Source: JACVRW01 sp963812915
GTDB taxonomy: Bacteria > Actinomycetota > Thermoleophilia > Solirubrobacterales > Thermoleophilaceae
Assembly (NCBI GenBank): GCA_963812915.1
Contig: CAWEXB010000012.1
Coordinates: 119,733-183,732, forward strand
DNA length: 64,000 nt
Reading direction: 5' to 3'
Part shown: piece after piece, positions 10,030 through 17,825 of the stretch
Position numbering within the stretch: position 1 is the first letter of the stretch
How the letters are laid out: every line of letters begins with the position of its first letter
Program-made: the position numbers and the translations under genes
The notes under the pieces: generated by a model
Seen by the model: only the letters and a program-made list of their open reading frames with translations
What the model was told of the DNA's origin: nothing
Databases searched by the model: none

Positions 10030-10416
10030 ATGGCCCTGCGTACGTCCGTCTCAACCAACCTCGCCCCCGCGGCGATCGGTTCTTATTCGCAGGCGATCCG
10101 CACTGCCAGCCTGCTGTTCTGCTCGGGCCAGATCGGGCTCGACCCGTCCACCCGGGAGCTCGTCAAGGAGGACGTGGCCGGGCAGACGCGGCGCTGTCTC
10201 GAGAACCTGAGCGCCGTGTGCGACGCCGCCGGCACCTCGCTCTCCCAGGCGGTCCGCTGCACTATCTATCTGGCCGACATGGGCGATTTCGAGCGCGTCA
10301 ACGAAGCGTACGGCGGTTTCTTCGAGCTGGACGATCCGCCCGCGCGCGTGGCGGTCGGCGTCGCGGCTCTGCCGCGGGGCGCGGACGTGGAGATCGACGC
10401 CATCGTGGCCCTTTAG
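10030..10416 (+). CDS. ridA: RidA family enamine/imine deaminase
   Basis: Hydrolyses reactive 2-aminoacrylate-type enamines released by PLP enzymes, protecting the cytosol. ATG at 10030 follows ggaaggag with a good spacer. The 128-residue product shows IGSYSQAIRTASLLFCSGQIG, then GTSLSQAVRCTIYLADM, and the C-terminal PARVAVGVAALPRGADVEID, which contains the conserved Arg and Glu of the trimer active site. It is convergent with kynU and their stop codons share bases (10413-10416). A role beside a PLP enzyme (kynureninase) is sensible but inferred. Confidence 0.95.
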   Translation: MALRTSVSTNLAPAAIGSYSQAIRTASLLFCSGQIGLDPSTRELVKEDVAGQTRRCLENLSAVCDAAGTSLSQAVRCTIYLADMGDFERVNEAYGGFFELDDPPARVAVGVAALPRGADVEIDAIVAL

Positions 10417-11657
10417 GTGACGCGTTGCGGGCTGGCGTCCACGTCCCGCTGCTCGCCGCGTTCGACGAGCCCGCGCAGCCGGTCGAGCGCGTCCCACACG
10501 TCGACCGCGCGGGTGTAGAGCGGCGGCACCCCCAGCCGGATCGAGTCCGGGCCGCGGAAGTCCGGGATCACGCGGGCGCGCCCGATCATGGCCCGTGAGA
10601 TCGGCCAGGCTTCGCCGTGGCGGAGCGAGACGTGCGCGCCCCGGCGCTCCGCGTCGCGCGGGGAGGCGAGCTCGAACCCCAGGGGCGCGAGCCAGTCGTC
10701 GTGGAGCTCGACGATCAAGTCCGTGAGCGTCATGGCCTTCTTGCGGAGGGACGCGACCCCGGCGTCCGCGACGAGCTCGACGCCGACCCGGACCGCGGTG
10801 AGGTCGAGGATCGGGGGCGTTCCCGCCAGGAAGCCGCGGATGCCGGGCTCGGGGTCGTAGGAGCGCTCCATCGCGAACTGCTCGCGCTGGCCGAACCAGC
10901 CCCATATGGGAGTCTGGAGCTCCTCCTGCAGCTCCTCGCGCACGTAGAGGAACGCGGGCGCGCCCGGCCCGGCGTTCAGGTACTTGTAGGTGCAGCCGAC
11001 CGCCAGCTCCACGCCCCATTCGGTCAGCTCGATCGGCACGACGCCCACCGAATGCGAGAGGTCCCATAGCACCCGCGCGCCGGCCTCGCGCGTAATGGCC
11101 TCGACGTCCGCCAGGGCCCCCGAGCGGTAGCCGACGTGCGACAGGCATACGAGTCCCACGTCGCCCCCCGCGCACGCCCTCGCCACGTCCTCGAGCTGCG
11201 GTCCCTCGACGGGGTCCGGCTCGAACAGCCGCAGCTCGAGGCCGCGCTGGCGCGCGAGGCCCTCGAGCACGTACCGGTCGGTGGGGAAGTTGTGCGCGTC
11301 GGTGACGATCGCGCGGGCGTGGTCCGCGACGTCGAGCGCCGCCGAGGCGAGCTTGAAGAGATTCACAGTGGTGGAGTCGGAGACGATCACCTCCCCGGGG
11401 CGTGCGCCGAGGGCAGCCCGTGCCAGCTCGTCACCCACCCGCTCGGGGAGGTCGATCCAGTCGTGCCAGCCCCGGACGAGCCGCGAGCCCCACCCGTCCA
11501 CGAGCGCTCCGATCGACTCGCGCGTGGCCACCGGCAGACGCCCGAGCGAGTTGCCGTCGAGGTAGATCGTCTCCGGGTCGTCGATCACGAACCGGTCTCG
11601 GAAGGAGGCGAGCGGGTCGGACCGGTCCAGGTGCTCTGCGCGGTGGCGAGGGATCAC
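10413..11657 (-). CDS. kynU: Kynureninase
   Basis: PLP enzyme cleaving kynurenine (or 3-hydroxykynurenine) to anthranilate and alanine in tryptophan catabolism. The GTG at 11657 overlaps the stop of the upstream formamidase, with ggaggag just before it; 414 residues, normal for the family. Signatures are YLDGNSLGRLP near the N-terminus, VIVSDSTTVNLFK (PLP phosphate), WDLSHSVGVVP, the Schiff-base Lys in GCTYKYLNAGPGAPAF, and GWFGQREQFAMERSY. The C-terminal DFRGPDSIRLGVPPLY closes the active site. It is cotranscribed with the kynB-like hydrolase, which makes its substrate, so the two form a formylkynurenine-to-anthranilate module. Confidence 0.96.
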   Translation of the reverse strand: MIPRHRAEHLDRSDPLASFRDRFVIDDPETIYLDGNSLGRLPVATRESIGALVDGWGSRLVRGWHDWIDLPERVGDELARAALGARPGEVIVSDSTTVNLFKLASAALDVADHARAIVTDAHNFPTDRYVLEGLARQRGLELRLFEPDPVEGPQLEDVARACAGGDVGLVCLSHVGYRSGALADVEAITREAGARVLWDLSHSVGVVPIELTEWGVELAVGCTYKYLNAGPGAPAFLYVREELQEELQTPIWGWFGQREQFAMERSYDPEPGIRGFLAGTPPILDLTAVRVGVELVADAGVASLRKKAMTLTDLIVELHDDWLAPLGFELASPRDAERRGAHVSLRHGEAWPISRAMIGRARVIPDFRGPDSIRLGVPPLYTRAVDVWDALDRLRGLVERGEQRDVDASPQRVT

Positions 11658-12442
11658 CGCTCCTCCAGCCAGCGCACGACGGCCGCCCACGCCGGGGTTC
11701 CAGGATCGAGATGCTCGTCGTGCCCGCAGCCCGCGAGCTCCACCAGCTCGCATTGGTCATCGGCGTATGCGGCGCGGTCCGCATAGCCCCGGGCGAGGGC
11801 AATCGGCACGACGTCGTCGGCGTCCCCGTGCACCAGCAGTTGCGGTATGCCGAGCGGGAGTCGCTCCAGGGGCGACGCGAGGTCGTAGCGCGCGGGCCAT
11901 TTCGTCGGCGGCCCGTCGAGCAGCTTCTCGGCCGCCCGGCGGGACAGTCCGAGCCGCGCCGCCTCGCGCAGATCGACCACGCCACCCTGCGCGACGGCGC
12001 CGGCGAGCCGCACCCTCGGCTCGGCGCCCGGCGCGCCCGCCGGCAGCCCTCGGCGCGCCCCGGCCCAGAGGGCGAGGTGGCCGCCGGCGGAGTGGCCGAT
12101 GCCGACTACACGCGCGAGGTCGAGCGGCTCGTCGAGCGTGCCGAGATGATCGATTCCGGCCGCCACGTCCTCGAAGGTCGCGGGCCAGCCGCCGCGGCTG
12201 CGCAGGCCGAGCCGCCGGTACTCGAGGTTCCAGACCGCCCAGCCGCGCGCCGCGAGGTCGCCTACGAGCGGATCCTCGAGCCGCAGGCGGTAGCGCGCTC
12301 GCCAGAACCCGCCATGGATCAGGACCGCAACGGGCCACGACCGGTCGCCGCTCGCAGGAGCCGTCAGCTCCCCGAACTGGTCCCGGCGCGGGCCGTACGA
12401 GTACCTTCGAGCCGCGATCGGCGCAGTATCGCCGTTATCGAC
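11654..12442 (-). CDS. kynB: Kynurenine formamidase (arylformamidase), alpha/beta hydrolase type
   Basis: Hydrolyses N-formylkynurenine to kynurenine. The oxyanion-hole motif is LIHGGFWRARY and the nucleophile elbow GIGHSAGGHLALW. The acid and base lie in HGDADDVVP and GCGHDEHLDPG. The N-terminal RRYSYGPRRDQFGEL matches the start of this family. No ATG, GTG or TTG exists between the conserved N-terminus and far upstream coding sequence of the next gene, so the given start (12442) is only the first codon after the likely junction. A non-standard start or an indel near 12420-12445 is possible. It overlaps the upstream hydrolase by 8 bp and kynU by 4 bp. The kynB symbol is by function; the protein is the alpha/beta-hydrolase type, unlike classical metal-dependent KynB. 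Confidence 0.82.
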   Translation of the reverse strand, partial: VDNGDTAPIAARRYSYGPRRDQFGELTAPASGDRSWPVAVLIHGGFWRARYRLRLEDPLVGDLAARGWAVWNLEYRRLGLRSRGGWPATFEDVAAGIDHLGTLDEPLDLARVVGIGHSAGGHLALWAGARRGLPAGAPGAEPRVRLAGAVAQGGVVDLREAARLGLSRRAAEKLLDGPPTKWPARYDLASPLERLPLGIPQLLVHGDADDVVPIALARGYADRAAYADDQCELVELAGCGHDEHLDPGTPAWAAVVRWLEER

Positions 12443-13346
12443 TGCGAGTCCGAGGGCGCGGCGCCTTCGCCCGCAGGAAGCGATCGACCACTGGCGTGAG
12501 CTCGCGCTGGTGTTGCACGATGAACCCGTGCGCCGCGTCCGGATAGACGCGGAGGCGGGCGTTCGGCAGTGCGGCCGCGAGATAGCGTTGGTTCGCCACG
12601 GGCAGCAGCCGATCGAGCGCTCCGCCACCCACGAGGACGGGCAGGCTGAGCCGGCTCAGCGGACGGCCCGACCGGTCGGCGCCGGCGAGCCAGTTGGCGC
12701 TGGCGCCGAACTGCGCGCGGGTGACTGCGGGCGGCGCGGCGGGGCTCGAATTCGGGTACGAGCCGATCGCCCGGATGTAGGCCCGGGCCGCCGACTCATG
12801 GCCGGGCGGGAAGAGCAGTTGGAATACATCGGCCGTCCCGGCTGCGAACTGGGCGAGGACGTCGGGCGCCGGCGGCGTCGCTCGGCCGTCCCCCGGCGCG
12901 GTGGCGCATAGCACGAGACGGCGCACCCGCCTCGGGTGTTGGCGCGCCAGGGACTGGGCGATCATCCCGCCCATCGACCAGCCCAGCACGTCCGCCCGGC
13001 GAAGCTTCAGCGCGCGAATGAGCGAGGCCGCGTCATCTGCCATGCGCCCGATCGTCAGCGCGCCGCGGCCGAGCGTGGTCCGCCGGATGCCCTCGTTGTC
13101 GAAGGTGATCACCCGCCGGCGCGCCGCGAGCGCGTCGACGAAGCCGGGCGGCCAGGCGTCCATGGTCCCCGACAGGCCCATGATCAGCACGAGCGGCTTG
13201 CCCTCCCCCACCGAGCGATAGCCGATCTTCCCCTGCCCGGCATTCACCGTGCGAATTGGCGCCTCCGCGATCGACCGCGGAGGCGCCGCGGCGGCCGGCG
13301 CAGCCAGCGCCAGGCAGATCGCGACAGCGGCGAGTACGCCGCACAT
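12435..13346 (-). CDS. Secreted alpha/beta hydrolase
   Basis: A 303-residue hydrolase with an N-terminal signal peptide (LAAVAICLALAAPAAAAPP, probable cleavage after AAA). The mature part shows the oxyanion region LVLIMGLSGTMDAW, the nucleophile elbow GWSMGGMIAQSLA, an acid in GGGALDRLLPV and the catalytic His in PDAAHGFIVQHQ. It resembles TAP/epoxide-hydrolase-like esterases. The substrate is unknown. Export suggests an extracellular or cell-wall role, so its overlap with kynB is probably transcriptional convenience rather than a shared pathway. Confidence 0.9.
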   Translation of the reverse strand: MCGVLAAVAICLALAAPAAAAPPRSIAEAPIRTVNAGQGKIGYRSVGEGKPLVLIMGLSGTMDAWPPGFVDALAARRRVITFDNEGIRRTTLGRGALTIGRMADDAASLIRALKLRRADVLGWSMGGMIAQSLARQHPRRVRRLVLCATAPGDGRATPPAPDVLAQFAAGTADVFQLLFPPGHESAARAYIRAIGSYPNSSPAAPPAVTRAQFGASANWLAGADRSGRPLSRLSLPVLVGGGALDRLLPVANQRYLAAALPNARLRVYPDAAHGFIVQHQRELTPVVDRFLRAKAPRPRTRSR

Positions 13347-13373
13347 CGCGAAAGCTAGACTGCATCCGCCCGC

Positions 13374-13445
13374 GGGCGCGTAGCTCAGCGGGAGAGCGCT
13401 CGCCTCACACGCGAGAGGTCGCTGGTTCGAACCCAGCCGCGCCCA
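13374..13445 (+). tRNA. tRNA-Val (anticodon CAC)
   Basis: A complete cloverleaf: acceptor GGGCGCG pairs with CGCGCCC plus discriminator A; D-arm GCTC..GAGC; anticodon stem CTCGC/GCGAG around the loop CTCACAC with anticodon CAC; T-arm CTGGTTCGAACCCAG. No CCA is encoded. It lies divergent to the secreted hydrolase and precedes the catabolic block. No repeat of its 3' end was seen further downstream. Confidence 0.97.
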
Positions 13446-13763
13446 TGAAAGACCTGCAAATTAGGGGTTGTCTGACCTCCGCCATTTGCGCTGGGGCGCT
13501 CCAAAAAGAGTCCCGAAAGACGCAAACGCTCGGACGCCGCAATTGGCCGCTCGAATCAGGCGTGCCGGCCGCCTCCTCGCACATGCACCGCCGCCTTCAT
13601 TCGAAAGCAGGCGCGACCTCAGTAGCCGTGCGGACGCTAGCTGATGGTCGTTCGCAGCGCCTGTGCAGGTGTCTGTGCACGCTCGCGTGGATGCAGACCG
13701 CTTGACACCCGGCTGGCGGCAGCCGTAGCTTCGCATCATCACGGATACAGGCGAGCGCAACGG
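13446..13763. other. 318 bp gene-free spacer after tRNA-Val
   Basis: No convincing coding frame or RNA is visible. The first ~120 bases are less GC-rich than the surroundings (ctgcaaattaggggttgtct and a run of five A). The promoter of the downstream permease presumably lies here. No attachment-site duplication of the tRNA end was found. Confidence 0.5.
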
Positions 13764-15380
13764 ATGAGCTGGACGGCACCTGCACCGGTCGCGCCGCCGG
13801 GCGAGGTGTTCAGCCGGCGCGCCACCGGGCTCGTGCGACTCGGGACCCCGTGGCGCGTGCTCGTCCTGAACTTCGCCAACATCGGGCTCACTTACATCTG
13901 GTTCACGTTCTGGATCACTCCGGGGGTGTTCCCGCGGAGCAACCTGTTCCTCAGCCTCGCGGTTGCGGGCATGGGCACGGCGGTCTTCGCGGTGGTGCTG
14001 GCCGCGTTCTCGTCGTCGTTTCCCCGCTCGGGTGGCGAGTACGTGTACGTGAGCCGGACGCTGCATCCCGCGATCGGCTTCGGATGCAGCGTCGCGGCGG
14101 CGTTGTCGCAGTGCTTCTGGATCGGCATCGGCGGCTTCTGGATCGCCAACCTCGTGCTGGCCCCCGTGCTGGCCGCGTTCAGTGCCTCGACCGGCAGCGC
14201 CACGCTCGGCGACTGGAGCGGCTCGCTGGCGACCCCCGACGCCGGCTTCATCCTCGGCACGCTCTGCGTCGCGCTCTGCGTGCTGATCAACTCCGGCGGC
14301 CTCCGCGCCTACTTCCGCTTCCAGACGATCAGCCTCGCGGTCGGCGTCGTCACCTTGGCGGTGCTGATGGGCGTCTTCGTCCTGTCGAGCGAGAGCGACT
14401 TCTCGTCGGGACTTGACAAGCTCGCCGCGTCGGCCGGCGGCTCGCCGACCGCCTTCCAGGATCTCGTCTCCGGCGCAGAGGCGGCCGGCATGCCCGGTGG
14501 CGTGACGTTCCGCGACACGCTTGGCATCGTCGCCATCACCTGGCTGGTCGCCTTTGCGTCCACGTACATCGCGGGAGAGGTGCGATCGCCGCGCAGGACG
14601 CAGGCCGTCGGCACCGTCGGCGGCACGTTCGCGTACACCGCGGTCGTGATGCTGCTCCTCGCCGCGATCGCGATCCCGGTCACGCTCGCGTTCAACAAGT
14701 CGGCGGCGTGGATGAATTACAACAGCGACACGTACGCGGAGATCCTGCCGCTCGACCCGACGTTCGTCACGTGGGCGAGCGCGCTGGTCGACAACCCGGT
14801 CTTGCTGGCGGTCGTGGCCATCGGGCTGGTGGTCTGGAGCTTCTTCTGGCTGCCGAGCGCGATGATCATCGCGACGCGCGCGATGTTCGCGTGGTCGATG
14901 GAGCGCCTCGTGCCCGCGAAGCTCTCTGAGGTCCACCCGCGCACGAACGCCCCGCTCGCGGCGACGCTCACCGTCGCCGTGATCGCGGAGCTGTTCCTGA
15001 TCGCCTACTGGCGGGACTGGTTTACCTACCTGACGCCGTTCCTGGCGTATGCGTGCGTGTTCGGCGTCGTCTCGATCGCCGCGATCGTCGCGGGATTCAA
15101 GCCGTCCGCGCGAGCGCTGCTGGCCAAGGCGGGGTGGGATCGGCGGATCGCCCGCGTGCCTGTCGTGGCCGCGTGTGGCGTCGTCGGGCTGCTCTACTGG
15201 GGCGCCGCGCTCTACTTCGCGCTGTCGGTCGACGCCCTCGCGCTCAACACGACCAGGCAACTCGCGCTGACGTCGGCGCAGTTCCTAGTGCCGTTCGCGG
15301 CGTTCTTCGCCGTGTCGGCCTGGCGCCGCTCCCGCGGGATCCGCCTCAGCGCCGCGTACGCGCAGCTGCCGCCGGAGTGA
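13764..15380 (+). CDS. APC superfamily amino acid/amine permease
   Basis: Inner-membrane transporter of 538 residues with about 12 hydrophobic segments, for example VLVLNFANIGLTYIWFTFWI, VAGMGTAVFAVVLAAFSSSF, TLGIVAITWLVAFAS and AVVAIGLVVWSFFWLPSAM. The motif SFPRSGGEYVYVSRTLHP is the APC-family TM2/loop signature. The ligand is probably an amino acid or amine (family knowledge); no specificity can be read. The start ATG at 13764 has only a weak upstream purine stretch. One base separates it from the phosphoesterase gene, so the three genes to 17087 form an operon. Confidence 0.9.
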   Translation: MSWTAPAPVAPPGEVFSRRATGLVRLGTPWRVLVLNFANIGLTYIWFTFWITPGVFPRSNLFLSLAVAGMGTAVFAVVLAAFSSSFPRSGGEYVYVSRTLHPAIGFGCSVAAALSQCFWIGIGGFWIANLVLAPVLAAFSASTGSATLGDWSGSLATPDAGFILGTLCVALCVLINSGGLRAYFRFQTISLAVGVVTLAVLMGVFVLSSESDFSSGLDKLAASAGGSPTAFQDLVSGAEAAGMPGGVTFRDTLGIVAITWLVAFASTYIAGEVRSPRRTQAVGTVGGTFAYTAVVMLLLAAIAIPVTLAFNKSAAWMNYNSDTYAEILPLDPTFVTWASALVDNPVLLAVVAIGLVVWSFFWLPSAMIIATRAMFAWSMERLVPAKLSEVHPRTNAPLAATLTVAVIAELFLIAYWRDWFTYLTPFLAYACVFGVVSIAAIVAGFKPSARALLAKAGWDRRIARVPVVAACGVVGLLYWGAALYFALSVDALALNTTRQLALTSAQFLVPFAAFFAVSAWRRSRGIRLSAAYAQLPPE

Positions 15381-15381
15381 G

Positions 15382-16338
15382 ATGGCGCGTGACCGGCTGC
15401 TGTTCTTCGCCACCGACATGCACGGGTCGGAGGCGTGCTTTCGCAAGTTCCTCAACGCCGGCCGCGTGTACGGCGCGGACACGCTGATCATGGGTGGCGA
15501 CATAACCGGGAAGGTGGTCGTCCCCGTGCATCCCGCGCCCCACGGGCACGTCGCACGCTGGCGCGACACCGACCATGAGCTCGCGACCACCGCGGAGCTC
15601 GACGCGTTCGTCCGCGGGGTGGCCGACGCCGGCGGCTACGCCTGGCTGGCCGAGCGCGACGAGGCGGCCACGATCTTCGCGGACGACGCCGCGACCGAGG
15701 CGCTCTTGATCCGCCTCGCCGCCGAGCGCGTGCGGGCGTGGGTGCGGCTCGCCGACGATCGGCTCGCCGATGGCGTCCAGGGGTTCGCGATCCCGGGCAA
15801 CGACGACGCCAACGAGATCGACGCGGCGCTGGCCGGCGGCGAGCGGCTGCGCGCGGCGGACGCGACGGTGGCGTGGTTGGACGACTGGTTGCCGATGATC
15901 TCCTACGGCGACTCGACGCCCACGCCCTGGGACAGCCCGCGCGAGGTGACCGAGCGGGCCTATGCCGCGCGGCTCGACGAGCTGATCGCGATGCTGGAGC
16001 GTCCGGGTGAGGGCATCTTCAACCTCCACGTGCCGCCGTATGGCACGCAGCTGGATCTGGCGCCCGCGCTGGATGCGGATCGGCGCGTCCGGTACACCGC
16101 TGCCGGCGACATGCTGATGTGCTCGGTCGGCAGCCACGCCGTGCGCGCCGCGATCGAGCGGGCGCAGCCGGTCGCCTCGCTGCACGGCCACGCGCACGAG
16201 AGCCGCGGCCGCGCCCGGCTGGGCCGTACCGTCTGCTTCAACCCCGGCAGCGACTACTGGTCAGGCGTTCTGCGCGGCGTTCTCGTGAAGGTGTCGCCCG
16301 AGCGCGGCGTGGCGGACTACGCGTTCACGACCGGATGA
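15382..16338 (+). CDS. Calcineurin-like metallophosphoesterase
   Basis: A 318-residue phosphoesterase with all five dimetal motifs in order: FFATDMHGSE (D-x-H), MGGDITGK (G-D), IPGNDDANE (G-N-D), NLHVPPYG (His) and LHGHAHES (G-H-x-H), with FNPGSDYW near the end. There is no signal peptide, so it is probably cytosolic. It sits between a permease and a nucleotidyltransferase-fold protein, and the ATG of the latter overlaps its stop. The substrate is unknown; family members hydrolyse nucleotides, phosphodiesters or phosphoproteins. Confidence 0.9.
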   Translation: MARDRLLFFATDMHGSEACFRKFLNAGRVYGADTLIMGGDITGKVVVPVHPAPHGHVARWRDTDHELATTAELDAFVRGVADAGGYAWLAERDEAATIFADDAATEALLIRLAAERVRAWVRLADDRLADGVQGFAIPGNDDANEIDAALAGGERLRAADATVAWLDDWLPMISYGDSTPTPWDSPREVTERAYAARLDELIAMLERPGEGIFNLHVPPYGTQLDLAPALDADRRVRYTAAGDMLMCSVGSHAVRAAIERAQPVASLHGHAHESRGRARLGRTVCFNPGSDYWSGVLRGVLVKVSPERGVADYAFTTG

Positions 16339-17087
16339 TCTGCGCCGACGTGCTCGAGGAGGCGCGCCGGCTGACGGACGCCGCCGCCGCTCGCGACGCC
16401 CCGGTGCGCCTCCTCGGCGGTGCCGCGATCATGTTGCGCGCCGGCGACCGCCTGCATGCGGCGCTGCGCCGCACGCCGATCGACATCGACCTCGTCGCAC
16501 GCGCTGGGGCCGCGGGCGAGGTCGTCGCGCTGCTGAGCGCGTGCGGCTACCGGCCCGACGAGGCCTTCAACCGCTTGGAGGGCGCCCGCCGGCTGCTCTT
16601 CCACGACAACGCGAACGGCAGGCAGGTCGACGTCTTCGTGCGCGACTTCGCAATGTGCCACACGATCCCGATCGGCGAGCGCCTGCTGCTCGAGCCCGTG
16701 ACGCTGCCGCTCGCCGAACTGCTGCTCACCAAGCTGCAGATCGTCGAGCTCAACGCCAAGGATCGGCACGACATCTACGCGCTGCTCCAGACGCACCGGA
16801 TCGGCGCGCGCGACGGCGCAATGGTCAACGCGGCGCACATCGCGCGCGTGTGCGCTCGCGACTGGGGGCTGCATCACACCGCGACGCTCAACCTCGCGCG
16901 GGCGCGCGAGCACCTGCCCGCCGTGCCGCTCGACGGGCATGCGCGGGCCGGCATCGGCGCGGCCGTCGACGCGCTCGCGGAAGCGCTCGATGCCGAGCCC
17001 AAGTCGCGCCGGTGGCGGATGCGTTCCCGCCTCGGCGAGCGGGTGCGCTGGTACGACCCGCCCGACGACATCGACGCGGACCGATGA
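16335..17087 (+). CDS. Nucleotidyltransferase-fold protein (AbiEii/MNT-like), function unknown
   Basis: A 250-residue protein starting in an ATGA overlap with the phosphoesterase. VRLLGGAAIMLR followed by RRTPIDIDLVAR is the GG...DxD pattern of the polymerase-beta nucleotidyltransferase fold. A third acidic position is in GRQVDVFVRDF. LPLAELLLTKLQIVELNAKD and DRHDIYALL recur in AbiEii-type and related transferases. It is not a recognisable antibiotic adenylyltransferase. Being the last gene of a permease/phosphoesterase operon, it could modify a small molecule or the phosphoesterase's substrate; this is inference. Confidence 0.75.
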   Translation: MICADVLEEARRLTDAAAARDAPVRLLGGAAIMLRAGDRLHAALRRTPIDIDLVARAGAAGEVVALLSACGYRPDEAFNRLEGARRLLFHDNANGRQVDVFVRDFAMCHTIPIGERLLLEPVTLPLAELLLTKLQIVELNAKDRHDIYALLQTHRIGARDGAMVNAAHIARVCARDWGLHHTATLNLARAREHLPAVPLDGHARAGIGAAVDALAEALDAEPKSRRWRMRSRLGERVRWYDPPDDIDADR

Positions 17088-17151
17088 GCCGCTTCGCCGG
17101 CAGGCCCGGACCTATCCCTCACCGCGTTCGGAACGTCCCTAGGCGCGTCAC

Positions 17152-17820
17152 CTAGCCTTGCATACCCAGCGCTTCGGGCCAGGCGGCGAGCGTCGACTCG
17201 CGATGGCGCTCCATCGCCGCGCCGGCGGCCTCGGGGTCGCCTGCGCGGATCCCCTTCACGATCGCGCGGTGCTCGCGCTGCGCCTCGGGGATGCGGTGGG
17301 GCAGCACCTCGAACAGGGCCGTGCGCCGCCGCGTCTGCCACAGCCGCTCCCAGAGGTCACGCACGAGCTCCCGGATCGGCTCCGGCGCCGGCGCCTCGAT
17401 CGCCTCGTGCAGCGCGCGGTTGGCGCGCGTGTAGGCGCGGCCGTCGCCCGCCTCCATCGCCTGCTCCGCTTGGGCCAGGGACTTCTCGACCCGCTTCAGC
17501 GACGCCGGTGTGTGCAGCGGCACCGCCTCGCGCACGGCGAGGATCTCCAGCCACAAGCGCATGCCGATGATCTCCAGGACCTCCTCGCGCGGGATCTGGG
17601 TGACCGTCGCGCCGCGGTGGCTCTCGAGCGTGACCAGCCCGTCCGCCTCCAGCATGCGCAGCGCGTCGCGGACCGGCATCACGCTCAGGCCGAGCTCCTC
17701 GGCCAGGGGGCGCAGGAGCAGGCGGGTGCCGGGCGCGAGCTTCGCGTCGACGATGCGGCGGCGCAGCTCCTGGTAGGCGAACTCGCTCTTGGTCAGGGGT
17801 CGGGGGGTGATGGTCGGCAT
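17152..17820 (-). CDS. GntR family transcriptional regulator (FCD/FadR subgroup)
   Basis: A 222-residue regulator. Residues ~8-75 form the winged helix: YQELRRRIVDAKLAPGTRL, EELGLSVMPVRDALRMLEA and GLVTLESHRGATV. The C-terminal FCD helical domain includes RANRALHEAIEAPAPEP and QREHRAIVKGIRAGD, with acidic/His residues that usually bind metal and a small acid. It is last in a minus-strand run from 22966, separated from the aldehyde dehydrogenase by only 5 bp, so it is probably the local regulator. The repeated TGTGATAAC sites (22989, 26798, 27796) are candidate operators; they have the GT-N4-AC layout common for this family. Confidence 0.93.
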   Translation of the reverse strand: MPTITPRPLTKSEFAYQELRRRIVDAKLAPGTRLLLRPLAEELGLSVMPVRDALRMLEADGLVTLESHRGATVTQIPREEVLEIIGMRLWLEILAVREAVPLHTPASLKRVEKSLAQAEQAMEAGDGRAYTRANRALHEAIEAPAPEPIRELVRDLWERLWQTRRRTALFEVLPHRIPEAQREHRAIVKGIRAGDPEAAGAAMERHRESTLAAWPEALGMQG

Positions 17821-17825
17821 GGATT

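Noticed and set aside
13374..13763. Integration site (att) at tRNA-Val bounding a genomic island
   Set aside because: No integrase and no second copy of the tRNA 3' end was found in the window; downstream genes look like chromosomal catabolic operons.
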